The notes beneath the pieces were generated by a model, which was not told where the DNA came from, ran no database searches, and saw nothing but the letters and a program-made list of their open reading frames with translations. From JAJPHT01 sp035526585 (GTDB lineage: Archaea > Thermoplasmatota > SW-10-69-26 > JACQPN01 > JAJPHT01): a DNA stretch of 64,000 nucleotides. The stretch spans positions 38,498 to 102,497 of the forward strand of contig DATLCC010000065.1 of the NCBI GenBank assembly GCA_035526585.1, read 5' to 3'. Made by a program: the position numbers and the translations under genes. Positions 50,552 through 59,411 of the stretch are shown one piece after another (positions within the stretch are counted from its first letter, which is position 1; each line of letters opens with the position of its first letter).

Positions 50552-53500
50552 ATGATGAAGCTCGCCGCGCTCCTCCTCGTCCTGCCGCTCCTCGCGCCGC
50601 TTGCGAGCGCCAGCGCGGGCGCGGCGCCGGCGGCGACGGACGCGGTCGCGGCGCCGGCGCCGATGCCCGACGCCGTGGGCGCGCTCTTCGAGCTCGCGAC
50701 AGGGCACGGCGACCCGCTGCGCACGCTGATGCTCCAGCTCGCGCGCCAGGACGGCGACGTGCAGGAGATGATGGCGCCCGCCGCGCCGCGCCCGCCCGCG
50801 CTCATCTTCCGCGACGTGAAGCCCGCGTGCGACCTCGACGGCGACGGCGCGTCCGACGTCGTCGTGAACAACCTGACGCTGGCGTCGCCCCCGACGCACG
50901 CGCGCGCCACGAGCGAGATCGAGGCGCTCTCCGGGCGCACCGGCGCGCGGCTGTGGAAGGTGGACAACCTGTTCTACTCCGCGATCCCGGCGCCCAGCAG
51001 CGTGCCCTACCAGGTGCGCGGACAACCGTTCCCCGTCGCCGCGGAGGCGCCGATGCCCACGCTCGATCTCGACGGCGACGGCGCGTGCGACGTCATCGCC
51101 TTCGGCTTCGACCAGCTCGGCAGCGTCTCCGCGCCGGTGACGGGCGAGCCGAGCATCACGACCTACCAGTTCGACCTGCGCGCGCTCTCCGGCCGCACCG
51201 GCGAGGCGCTGTGGACGATCGGCCTGCAGCCGACCAGCACGACCGCGAGCGATCCCCTGTTCGGCGCCACGACGAACGTCGTCACGACCGGCTTCCCGAC
51301 GGGCGTGCTCGCGTATGCCGACTCGGGCGGAGCCCGCGTCGCGCTCAAGCTCACCGACCTCCGCTATCACATGGCAGACTCGCTCCTCGAGCCGCCCGCC
51401 ATCCCGCTCCCCGGAGGCGGCCAGCTGATGAAGGGCGCGCCGCATGTCGAGGACGTGCGCATCACGGAGCACATCCAGCTCCTCGACGCCACAAGCGGCG
51501 CGGCGATCTGGGAGCGCACGCTCGGCTCCGAGGCCGCCGCGCAGGCCGCCGACGCGCCGATGCAGGCGGCGGACACCGACACGCGCTACACGAACCTCAC
51601 GTGGCTTGCGGGCGTCGCGCGCGTCGCGGGCGGCGAGGAGAGCGACCTCCTCCTCGACCAGCTCATCCTCACGACGCCGCGGACGACGGAAGCGAATCAC
51701 CCCGTGACGGGCGAGACGCTCTTCCGCTACGGCCGCGGCGCGCGCGTGACCGCGCTCGACGGGGCCGACGGCGCGACGCTGTGGACGAGCCTCCTCGTCG
51801 ACGCGCTCGCCGCGCGCCCGAACGTCGACTCCGAGGAAAATTTCGAGACGCTCGCCTGGACGCGCTCCGAGCCCCTGGCCGACGTCGACGGCGACGGTGC
51901 CGGCGAGGTCATGGCGACGTGGGTCGCGTTCGAAGAGTCGATGGCCGGCACGCGCTCCGGCGCCGTGCGCACGCACTTCATGCTGCTCCACGGCGCGAAC
52001 GGCACCGCGGCGTGGGACGTGCGCCAGCAAGGCTGGGGCTTCGCCCGCGCGCTCGACGCGCCCGTGCGGCGGCTCGGCATCGGCATGCTCGACGTCCCCA
52101 CGCCCGTCTCCTCGACCCAGCCCTTCCCGCAAAAATTCGTCCGCATCGGCGCGCTCGACGCCGCCACCGGCGACGTGCTCTGGAGCGACGAGCGCGCGTT
52201 CGCGCAGAGCTCGTACCTCTCGTACAACCTCGCCCTCTCGCAATACCAGGAGGCGCTCGCCCCCTACGACTGGGACGCGGACGGCGTCCGCGACCTCGTG
52301 ACGCCCGCGCAGGAGAGCGCGCGCTCCGGCACGGACCAGGTGCTGCTCGCGACGGCCACGCAGGAGTACGGCATCCTCAGCGGCGCGGACGGCCATCCGC
52401 TCGCGCGCGTCGTCGCCTGGGGCCCGCAGGGGCGCGTCGTCGCCTGCCCCGGCGCCGAGGCGAGCCTCACCATCCTCGGCGGGCACGCGCGCCGCATCGA
52501 GCTCGCGCGCTACGAACCGCTCTCGGGCGAGCGCAGGTGGCGCACCACGCTCCACTTCGACCCGGCGCCGCGCGCCGCCACGACCGGCATCGACGTCGAG
52601 GCGCTCACCGCGACGTGCCGTGACGAGGGGGGCGCGACGCTCGCGTCGGCGGACCTCCAGGCGTACTCGTATGAGCGCGGCCACGAGGTCGTCCCGGTCC
52701 TCGCGCGCGTCGCCGCGGGCGGCGCGACCGAGTGGATGACGCCCGAGCTGCGCACCGACCCGCCCGGCGACGCCCTCTTCCGCGCCTCCATCGAGAACGC
52801 GCCCCCCTCCACGGGCGCGCGCGTCGGCGCCGCGTTCGTCGCGGCCGCGTGCGGCATCGGCGCCGCCGTCGGCACGCTCGTGCTGCTGCGGCGCGCCGGA
52901 AGCCGGCTCCTCGCGGTGGGCATCGTCCTGCTCCTCGTCGCGCCCGTGGGCGCGTCGCTCGGGCTGCCGACCGCTGCGCCGCCCGCCCTCCTCCCCGCCG
53001 GTCACGACGCGCCGAGCGCGCCCGCGCCCGTCGCGCCTGCGGCAAGCGCCACGGCGCGCGACGACGCGAACGACTCGCTCGGCCGCATCGCGAGCAAGGA
53101 CACGATCACATACACGTATGATGTCGGCGACGTCGACGGTGACGGATACGCCGACGTCGCGCTGGACCAGTACTGCACCGGCAGCGATGCGTGCCCAAGC
53201 GGGATCAGCATCCCCGACGGACTCGTCGCGTACGCGACGGCGTACGGCTGCTACTATGCGCACGACCTCACGGTCGTGAGCGGCCGCGACGCGAGCATCC
53301 TGTGGACGAAGGACCTCTCCGTCGTGGGAGTCGGCGGCCTCCAATGCGGCTGGACGCTCGTCGTGGGCGCGATGCCGCTCGAGCAGGGCGTCGCGCTCGT
53401 GCTGTATCGCCACCAGCGGCAGGGCGCGATGGACACCGAAGGCGCCATCTTCCACGAGATCTCTGCGGTGAGCGCGAAGGACGGGAGCACCCTCTGGACG

Positions 53501-55303
53501 TACGCGGGACAAGGCACCTACGCCGGCGACTTCGCGACCTCGTTCGACGCGCGCGACTACATCCTCGCGCCCGTGATCGAGCTCGGGGCCGACGGCAAGC
53601 CCGCGCTCTTCATCGAAGGGATGGGCTGGACCGCGAGCTCGGCGAACTCGCTCTTCCCCATCGCGCCGGGATTCTCCCTCACGGACGATGTCGTGGCGCT
53701 GTGGGACGTCATGACTCCGCACGATTGGCTCGCGAAGCTCGACCCCGAGACCGGCCAGCAGGTCTGGAAGCGCGACACGTTCGGTCCGACGCCGGGCGTG
53801 AGCGCCATCCCGCTCCTCACCTTCGACCGCTGGTCGGACGGCATGTTCTACGCCCGCGACGACCTCGTCCCGCGCCTCTACTGGGGCGCCGACGCCTGCT
53901 GCGGCGACGTCACGGGCGACGGCGTGCCCGACCTCGTCTATCGCGTGCTCGAGTGGAACTCCTTCCCGAACGCGAAGGCGACCGGCCCCAAGGGGCTCCA
54001 CGCGCGCCTCGTCATCATCGACGGCGAGAGCGGCGAGACGACGGTGGACCGGTACCTCGCGAAGGACGTCGCCTCGGCGCGCGGCTCGAGTTGGTTCGAT
54101 CGCTATCACACGTTCTTCGACCGGGGTGAGTGGGACTTCGGCTTCACGGTGCAGCCCGTCGGCGACGCCGACGGCGACGGCGCGAACGACGTGCTCGTCC
54201 ACGAGCGCTACGTCGCGCCCGAATTCCACCAGAACATCTCGCTCGTGAGCGGCGCAAGCGGAGAGACGGTGTGGAGCATCGACAGCGTGCGCGACATGCG
54301 CGCCATCGTGCTGGGCGACGCCAACGGGGACGGCGGCTCCGACATGCTCCTCCTCGACTGGTACGGCCACGAGGTCGGGCGCGAGACGGCCGACGATTTC
54401 GGCACGCCCGCGCGCATCCCGATCACCCTGTACTCCGGCAAGACGGGCGAGATGCTCTGGCGCACCTCGACGTACTCGGCGCCCGCCGACGTCCTCGAGA
54501 TCTTCAAGAACGTCTGGCGCAACGGCGCCCCCGACGTCGACGGCGACGGCGTCGGCGACTTCTTCACCGACGATCCGATCTACCTCGACGACCTGACGGT
54601 CGTCCACAAGGTGACGTCGATCTCGGGCAAGGACGCGCACGCGCTCCACGAGTACGCGGGCGTCGGCGCGTTCGCGCTCCCCACGGGCGCAGGCGACCTC
54701 GACGGCGACGGCCGCGACGAGGTCGCGCTCCTCTCAGGCGACGTCAACGACCTGTGGATCACGCTGCACGACGGCGCGACCGGAACGCCCGAGTGGTCGC
54801 GGCGCGTGCTCGCGCTCCCGTTGGGCGGCTACGCCCGCGCGCTCCCGAACCTGCGCGTGCTGCCGCTCGCGGCGCCTGGCGAGGACGCGATCGCGGTCGC
54901 GCTCCACCTCGACGTGATGACCGCGTTCACGTACATCGGCCTCACTTTCGAGTCCGACGGCACGCTCGGGACCGGCACCTACACCGACTTCTTCGAGACG
55001 ACGACGCCCGAGCTCCTGCGCCTCGCGGGCGAGCAGGGCGCGCTCGGCTGGGCGCTCCCGACGCTCGACGACGTGGACCTCACCGCGCGCGTGCCCGGCG
55101 CGACGCCCGGCACGCAAGCGTTCAACGACGTCGCGGAGCGCGCGAGCGCCGTCGGCCTCCTCTCCGCGGGCGGCCGCGAGGCGAAGCCGTACGCGCTCGG
55201 CGTGACGCTCGGCTTCGCCCTCGCCTACGGCGCGACGCTCGCGCTCGGCATCGTCGCCGTGCGCCTGCGCACGCGCTTCGAGGGGGTGCCCGAGCTTGAC
55301 TAG
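50552..55303 (+). CDS. Double FG-GAP/VCBS surface protein, apparently two fused genes
   Basis: The 1,583-residue product begins with a signal peptide (KLAALLLVLPLLAPLASA). The first half (about 85-745) is a propeller with calcium-binding D-x-D-x-D-G loops (DLDGDGASD, DLDGDGACD, DVDGDGAGE, DWDADGVRD) and LSGRTG-type linkers of FG-GAP/integrin-like repeats. Next come a membrane helix (about 755-775) and, at once, a second hydrophobic stretch (RRAGSRLLAVGIVLLLVAPV) that reads like a fresh signal peptide. A second FG-GAP half follows (DVDGDGYAD, DADGDGAND, DVDGDGVGD, DLDGDGRDE) with a C-terminal helix. It looks like two adjacent paralogues joined. A TTG start of the next gene lies within its 3' end. 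Confidence 0.75.
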   Translation: MMKLAALLLVLPLLAPLASASAGAAPAATDAVAAPAPMPDAVGALFELATGHGDPLRTLMLQLARQDGDVQEMMAPAAPRPPALIFRDVKPACDLDGDGASDVVVNNLTLASPPTHARATSEIEALSGRTGARLWKVDNLFYSAIPAPSSVPYQVRGQPFPVAAEAPMPTLDLDGDGACDVIAFGFDQLGSVSAPVTGEPSITTYQFDLRALSGRTGEALWTIGLQPTSTTASDPLFGATTNVVTTGFPTGVLAYADSGGARVALKLTDLRYHMADSLLEPPAIPLPGGGQLMKGAPHVEDVRITEHIQLLDATSGAAIWERTLGSEAAAQAADAPMQAADTDTRYTNLTWLAGVARVAGGEESDLLLDQLILTTPRTTEANHPVTGETLFRYGRGARVTALDGADGATLWTSLLVDALAARPNVDSEENFETLAWTRSEPLADVDGDGAGEVMATWVAFEESMAGTRSGAVRTHFMLLHGANGTAAWDVRQQGWGFARALDAPVRRLGIGMLDVPTPVSSTQPFPQKFVRIGALDAATGDVLWSDERAFAQSSYLSYNLALSQYQEALAPYDWDADGVRDLVTPAQESARSGTDQVLLATATQEYGILSGADGHPLARVVAWGPQGRVVACPGAEASLTILGGHARRIELARYEPLSGERRWRTTLHFDPAPRAATTGIDVEALTATCRDEGGATLASADLQAYSYERGHEVVPVLARVAAGGATEWMTPELRTDPPGDALFRASIENAPPSTGARVGAAFVAAACGIGAAVGTLVLLRRAGSRLLAVGIVLLLVAPVGASLGLPTAAPPALLPAGHDAPSAPAPVAPAASATARDDANDSLGRIASKDTITYTYDVGDVDGDGYADVALDQYCTGSDACPSGISIPDGLVAYATAYGCYYAHDLTVVSGRDASILWTKDLSVVGVGGLQCGWTLVVGAMPLEQGVALVLYRHQRQGAMDTEGAIFHEISAVSAKDGSTLWTYAGQGTYAGDFATSFDARDYILAPVIELGADGKPALFIEGMGWTASSANSLFPIAPGFSLTDDVVALWDVMTPHDWLAKLDPETGQQVWKRDTFGPTPGVSAIPLLTFDRWSDGMFYARDDLVPRLYWGADACCGDVTGDGVPDLVYRVLEWNSFPNAKATGPKGLHARLVIIDGESGETTVDRYLAKDVASARGSSWFDRYHTFFDRGEWDFGFTVQPVGDADGDGANDVLVHERYVAPEFHQNISLVSGASGETVWSIDSVRDMRAIVLGDANGDGGSDMLLLDWYGHEVGRETADDFGTPARIPITLYSGKTGEMLWRTSTYSAPADVLEIFKNVWRNGAPDVDGDGVGDFFTDDPIYLDDLTVVHKVTSISGKDAHALHEYAGVGAFALPTGAGDLDGDGRDEVALLSGDVNDLWITLHDGATGTPEWSRRVLALPLGGYARALPNLRVLPLAAPGEDAIAVALHLDVMTAFTYIGLTFESDGTLGTGTYTDFFETTTPELLRLAGEQGALGWALPTLDDVDLTARVPGATPGTQAFNDVAERASAVGLLSAGGREAKPYALGVTLGFALAYGATLALGIVAVRLRTRFEGVPELD

Positions 55304-56828
55304 GGGCGCGCTCCTCCTCGTGGTCGCGCTCCTCGCGAGCGGATGCCTCGGCGCGACGGTGGACCTCACGCCGCTCTCCGCGACGATCGAGACGTTCGAC
55401 GGCGCGTACACGTTCCCGCCGCCCGTCGCCTACGACGCGTCGGGCGCGCCGCTCGACGCGCATGCGCTGCTATCACCGGACGCGATGCCCATCGGCATCG
55501 AGCAGATGGTGCCCGGCATCGGAGGCGAGCCCAACCTCGGCGTCACGTCCTCCGGCGCCATCTTCGTCACGACCCTGGACCAGGTGCGCCGCACGCAGGA
55601 CCAGGGGCGCACGTGGGAGACCGTGTGGGACCTCGTGCCCCCCGGCAACGTCACCGACGACCTCTACTCCACGAGCGACCCGATGCTCTGGGTCGACCCC
55701 GACACCGACCGCGTCTTCGTGAACCAGATGCACCCGGGCCTGCAGTGCACGTACATGGCGTGGAGCGACGACGACGGCGCGACGTGGTTCGACCGCCCGC
55801 TCGCATGCAGCGCGATCCCCGGCATCGACCATCAGAAGGTCATGACCGCGAAGCCGCGCCTCCCCGTCCCGACCGCCGGCTACCCGAACGTCGTCTACGT
55901 GTGCAACAACAAGCGCCTCGACGTCTTCGGCCTCGGCGGCATGGGCACGTCCTGCTTCATGAGCCGCGACGGCGGGCTCACTTATCCGATCGAGACGCAG
56001 GCGTACGTCAACGACCAGCTCTGCGGCAACGTGAACGGCCACCCGGCCGCGTTCCCCGACGGCACCGTCGCGATGGTCATGGGGAACCTCGGCAGGAAGT
56101 GCGACCGGCCGTTCACCGTCGTGCTGTCACAAGACGACGGGCTCACCTGGCAGGCGCGCCAGTGCGACCCGGAGCTCGGCCAGCTCGAGATCGACGCAGA
56201 CATGACCGTCACGCCCGACGGCACGGCGTACGTCCTCCTGCGCGACGAGGACCAGATCGCGCACCTCGTGCGCAGCCGCGACATGTTCGCGACGTGCGAG
56301 CACTGGCGCGTCTCGCCGCCCGACAACACGCTCAACGTCTTCGCCGGCATCACGAGCGGCGACGACGGCCGCATCGCCATGCTCTACCTCGGCACGAGCA
56401 CGCCGCAGGAGGTCGGCGCGACCCCCTCCAACGCGACGCCGGGCAGCGTGTGGCATGCATACGTCACGACGAGCCACGATGCCGAGAGCGACACGCCCAC
56501 GTTCGTCACGCAGCAGGTCACGCCCGACGAGGACCCCGTCCAGGTCGGCTGCATCTGGCTCGGAGGCGGCGGGGGCGGTCCCTTCACGTGCCGCAACCTC
56601 CTCGACTTCATCGACATCGTCCACGACGCCGACGGCCGCTGGTACGCCGTCATCACCGACGGCTGCAACCCGCGCAACGGATGCACCGGCAGCCCGGAGC
56701 AATCCGACTTCCAGAGCCGCGACCGCGAGGTCGCCCTCATCGCGCAAGAGCGCGGCGCCTCGCTCTTCGCCGACCGCGGCATCCTGCCCCCGCTGGGCCT
56801 GACGCCGCCGATGCCGCTCGAGCGGTGA
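55296..56828 (+). CDS. BNR-propeller lipoprotein
   Basis: The 510-residue product starts at a TTG inside the end of the previous gene (8-nt overlap). Its lipoprotein signal is GALLLVVALLASGC. The propeller shows Asp-box blades (TQDQGRTW, SDDDGATW, SRDGGLTY, SQDDGLTW). The family hallmark CRNLLDFIDIVHDADGR followed by ITDGC marks it as a paralogue of the propellers at 20307 and 23778. It should be anchored outside the membrane. Being last in the operon with the Lon-like gene, it is likely a substrate or partner of that protein (inference). Confidence 0.8.
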   Translation: MTRGALLLVVALLASGCLGATVDLTPLSATIETFDGAYTFPPPVAYDASGAPLDAHALLSPDAMPIGIEQMVPGIGGEPNLGVTSSGAIFVTTLDQVRRTQDQGRTWETVWDLVPPGNVTDDLYSTSDPMLWVDPDTDRVFVNQMHPGLQCTYMAWSDDDGATWFDRPLACSAIPGIDHQKVMTAKPRLPVPTAGYPNVVYVCNNKRLDVFGLGGMGTSCFMSRDGGLTYPIETQAYVNDQLCGNVNGHPAAFPDGTVAMVMGNLGRKCDRPFTVVLSQDDGLTWQARQCDPELGQLEIDADMTVTPDGTAYVLLRDEDQIAHLVRSRDMFATCEHWRVSPPDNTLNVFAGITSGDDGRIAMLYLGTSTPQEVGATPSNATPGSVWHAYVTTSHDAESDTPTFVTQQVTPDEDPVQVGCIWLGGGGGGPFTCRNLLDFIDIVHDADGRWYAVITDGCNPRNGCTGSPEQSDFQSRDREVALIAQERGASLFADRGILPPLGLTPPMPLER

Positions 56829-56881
56829 CCGCGGCGGCGGGAGCGCGCCTGAGGGGGCCTCGTTACCTGGTTCCTACGGTA

Positions 56882-56972
56882 GGAACGTTCGGATGGAACG
56901 TGCGGATGGAACTTTCCGGCGGAACGTTCGGATGGAACGTTCCTTAGGAACGTTCCTCCGGAACGTTCGCCC
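56882..56972. repeat. Seven tandem 13-bp repeats with GGAACGTTC core
   Basis: Seven units of exactly 13 bp follow one another: GGAACGTTC (or one-base variants GGAACGTGC and GGAACTTTC) plus a four-base variable tail (GGAT, GGAT, CGGC, GGAT, CTTA, CTCC, GCCC). The core contains the palindrome GAACGTTC. The array starts 53 nt after the lipoprotein stop and ends 33 nt before the glyoxalase-like start, so it occupies the whole useful intergenic space. It resembles an operator or iteron array. The short unit and lack of unique spacers exclude a CRISPR array. Confidence 0.85.
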
Positions 56973-57005
56973 AGCGTTCATCCGCTTCCGCCCCCATGCG
57001 CGCGC

Positions 57006-57368
57006 GTGCGCCTCTCGCACGTGAACCTCCCGATGCCCGCCGGCGGCGAGGCGGCCGCGCCCGCGTTCTACGGCACGCTGTTGGGCTTGCCGGAGGTGCC
57101 GAAGCCTGAGCCCCTGCGGGCGCGCGGTGGCGTGTGGTTCGACGCGGGCGGGCTCGACATCCATCTGAGCGTCGCGGGCGACGCGCCCGGGGAGCAGCGC
57201 CATTTCGGCCTCGAGGTCGTGGACGTGGAGGCGCTCCGCGCGCGGCTCGCGGCGGCGGGCGTGGCGATCGACGCGGGGCGGCCCGCGCCGTGGAGGCGCG
57301 TCTTCGTGCGCGACCCGTTCGGCAACCGCATCGAGGTGCACGAGGTGGGAGGCTTGCGTGTCGGCTGA
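57006..57368 (+). CDS. Glyoxalase/bleomycin-resistance-fold protein
   Basis: The 120-residue product is a single VOC-fold subunit: RLSHVNLPMP with the first metal-type His, AFYGTLLGLPE, a GLDIHLSV strand, FGLEVVDVEALRARLAAAG, and the closing FVRDPFGNRIEVHE. VOC proteins bind metal and small electrophiles; the substrate is not predictable. The start is the GTG at 57006; the ATG at 56996 is out of frame. It lies directly after the 13-bp repeat array and overlaps the next gene start (57358), so array-bound regulation would affect both. Confidence 0.8.
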   Translation: MRLSHVNLPMPAGGEAAAPAFYGTLLGLPEVPKPEPLRARGGVWFDAGGLDIHLSVAGDAPGEQRHFGLEVVDVEALRARLAAAGVAIDAGRPAPWRRVFVRDPFGNRIEVHEVGGLRVG

Positions 57369-58515
57369 GCCCTCGCCTTTCGGCCCCGGGAACCCGGAGC
57401 GCCCGAGCCTGCGCTACGTGTTCCTGCGGTTCCTCCGCTACGGGCTCCTTGCGTGGGGGGGTCCGGTCGCGCAGATCGGGATGATGCATCGCGAGCTCGT
57501 CGTGCGCGACGAGTGGGTGGACGAGGTGCGCTTCCGCAAGACGCTCGCGCTCTACCAGGCGCTTCCCGGGCCTGAGGCGCACGAGCTTACGGTATGGTTC
57601 GGGACGTTGAAGCGTGGCCGGATCGGAGGGTTGCTGGCAGGCCTCGCGTTCATGCTGCCCGGTGTCGTGCTCGTGACGCTCCTCGCGGCGCTCTACGTCG
57701 CGTTCGCGGGCACGAGCGATGTCGCGGACGTGCTGCTTTACGGCGTGCGGCCGGCGGTGCTTGCGCTCATCGCGTTCTCCTTCTGGCGGCTTGCGCGCCA
57801 CAGCCTCGACGCGTGGGATCTTGCTCTTGTGGGCGTGCTCGCGGCTGCGGTAGCGTTCCTCGCGCCCGCCGTGAGTTTTCTGCTCGTGCTCCTCGTGGGC
57901 GGGCTCCTCGTCCTCGCGGCTCGCGCTCGCACCCAGGTGGGATCCGCGTGGGCGTTCGTGCTTGCGGCAGGTACTCCCTTCGTCACGCTCGCGACCCTGG
58001 GCGCGCTCGCGTTGCTCTCGCTGAAGGTGGGGCTCCTCACCTTTGGCGGCGCGTATACCGCGATCCCGTTCCTGCGGGAGGGCGCCGTCGCGCAGCAAGG
58101 CTGGATGACGGACGACCAGTTCCTTGACGCGCTCGCGCTCGCGGGGCTCGTGCCGGGGCCGCTCATCGCGATCGGCACGTTCGTGGGGTACGTCGCGGCG
58201 GGGTGGTTGGGCGCGCTTGTCGCGACCGTGCTGATCTTCGCGCCGGCGTTCGCGTTCACCCTCGTCGGGCACGACTTCTTCGAGCGCGTCGTGCACGAGC
58301 CGCGCCTGCACGCCTTCCTCCTGGGCGTCACGGCCGCCGCGGTCGGGCTCATCCTGGCCGCGAGCGTGCCGCTCGCACGCGCGGCGCTCGTCGACCCCGC
58401 GACGATCGGGATCGCGCTCGCCGCCCTCATGGCGCTCGCGTCGAAGCGCGTTCCCGTGCCCCTCGTCCTTCTTGGCGCGGCGGCGCTCGGCGCGGGCGCG
58501 CTCGCCCTCCCGTGA
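57358..58515 (+). CDS. chrA: Chromate transporter (ChrA/CHR family)
   Basis: The 385-residue protein has two homologous CHR halves. The first begins with RFLRYGLLAWGGPVAQIGMM and KTLALYQALPGPEAHELTVWFG. The second has KVGLLTFGGAYTAIPFL, ALAGLVPGPLIAIGTFVGY and a late FFERVVHEPRL. Around 10 membrane helices are expected. CHR proteins export chromate or related oxyanions; the substrate is inferred only from the family. It starts at a GTG inside the VOC gene, so the two form a coupled operon. The protein is shorter than many bacterial ChrA proteins. Confidence 0.85.
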   Translation: MSAEPSPFGPGNPERPSLRYVFLRFLRYGLLAWGGPVAQIGMMHRELVVRDEWVDEVRFRKTLALYQALPGPEAHELTVWFGTLKRGRIGGLLAGLAFMLPGVVLVTLLAALYVAFAGTSDVADVLLYGVRPAVLALIAFSFWRLARHSLDAWDLALVGVLAAAVAFLAPAVSFLLVLLVGGLLVLAARARTQVGSAWAFVLAAGTPFVTLATLGALALLSLKVGLLTFGGAYTAIPFLREGAVAQQGWMTDDQFLDALALAGLVPGPLIAIGTFVGYVAAGWLGALVATVLIFAPAFAFTLVGHDFFERVVHEPRLHAFLLGVTAAAVGLILAASVPLARAALVDPATIGIALAALMALASKRVPVPLVLLGAAALGAGALALP

Positions 58516-58591
58516 GACGGGGTGGGAGGGTCGGCGCCGCGCGCCTTCCGCCCCATCAGGCTTAAGAACGAGCGCCTGCATCGGCGCAGCC

Positions 58592-58894
58592 ATGGAAGCG
58601 CTCCCGGTCGTCCCCCAAGGGCTGCCGAACAGCGCGCGCCAGGTGTTCGACACCCTGGCGACCCGGGGCCCCCTCACCCACAAGGACCTCGTGCGCGTCA
58701 CGGGCATGCCGGGTCGGACGGTCCGCTACGCGGTCGGGCGCCTCAAGGAGGCGGGCGTCCTCACGAGCCGGCACAACCTGCAGGACTGCCGACAGTGCTT
58801 CTTCTTCGTGGATTGCCACAGCGATCCCAAGGCGACGCTCGAAGGGTGCCCCGTCGCGAAGGGACCGGACATCGTGGTCCGGACGCGTCCATGA
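58592..58894 (+). CDS. Small winged-helix regulator with cysteine-rich tail
   Basis: The 100-residue product has a MarR/Rrf2-like winged helix (SARQVFDTLATRGPLTHKDL, then RTVRYAVGRLKEAGVL). The C-terminal tail carries five Cys (CRQCFFFVDC...C) that could bind metal or Fe-S. The ATG at 58592 follows a CTTAAG TATA-like element by 27-31 nt, consistent with a leaderless message. Its stop overlaps the start of the EVE-domain gene (ATGA), so both proteins come from one message. A redox or metal-sensing role is inference. Confidence 0.7.
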   Translation: MEALPVVPQGLPNSARQVFDTLATRGPLTHKDLVRVTGMPGRTVRYAVGRLKEAGVLTSRHNLQDCRQCFFFVDCHSDPKATLEGCPVAKGPDIVVRTRP

Positions 58895-59355
58895 CCTCGT
58901 ACTGGCTGGCGAAGTCCGAGCCCGACGTCTATTCGGTCGATCAGCTCGCGAAGGAGAAGCGCACGCTCTGGACCGGCGTGCGCAACCACCGTGCGCGCAA
59001 CATCATGCGCGACGAGATGAAGCCGGGCGACCTCGTCTTCTTCTACCACAGCAACGCCGACCCGAGCGCGGTCGTCGGCATCATGCGCGTCGCCGGCCCG
59101 CCAAAGCCCGACCCGACGCAGTTCGATACGAAGCGCAAGGACATGGGGTACGATCCCAAGTCCACTCGTGAGAACCCGACCTGGTGGGCGGCGCAGCTGG
59201 AGTTCGTCGAGAAGCTTCCGCGCCCGGTGTCGCTCGCGCAGATCAAGGCCGAGAAGAGGCTCTCGGCCATGGCGCTCGTGAAGATCAGCCAGCTCTCGGT
59301 CCAGCCCGTCACGGCCGCGGAGTGGAAGGTCGTCCTCGCGCTCGCGAAGCCATAG
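58891..59355 (+). CDS. EVE-domain protein
   Basis: The 154-residue protein is an EVE (PUA-like) domain: YWLAKSEPDVYSVDQL at the N-terminus, WTGVRNHRARNIMR, DEMKPGDLVFFYHSN, then VVGIMRVAG and PTWWAAQLEFVEKLPRPVSL. EVE domains read modified bases in RNA or DNA and in bacteria often link to restriction or modification systems. Here the neighbour is a small regulator, so RNA-modification reading is the default. The ATG overlaps the regulator stop. Confidence 0.88.
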   Translation: MTSYWLAKSEPDVYSVDQLAKEKRTLWTGVRNHRARNIMRDEMKPGDLVFFYHSNADPSAVVGIMRVAGPPKPDPTQFDTKRKDMGYDPKSTRENPTWWAAQLEFVEKLPRPVSLAQIKAEKRLSAMALVKISQLSVQPVTAAEWKVVLALAKP

Positions 59356-59411
59356 GCGGCAGGTCCGGGCTTGCGACGGTTGAAGAAGGGGCGCTCGCTT
59401 TCGAGCCTCGC

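Noticed and set aside
50498..54649. Long minus-strand open frame opposite the FG-GAP gene
   Set aside because: Antisense composition artefact; no promoter, start context or domain.
56882..56972. CRISPR array
   Set aside because: Units are only 13 bp, contiguous, with no unique spacers, and no cas genes are in the window.
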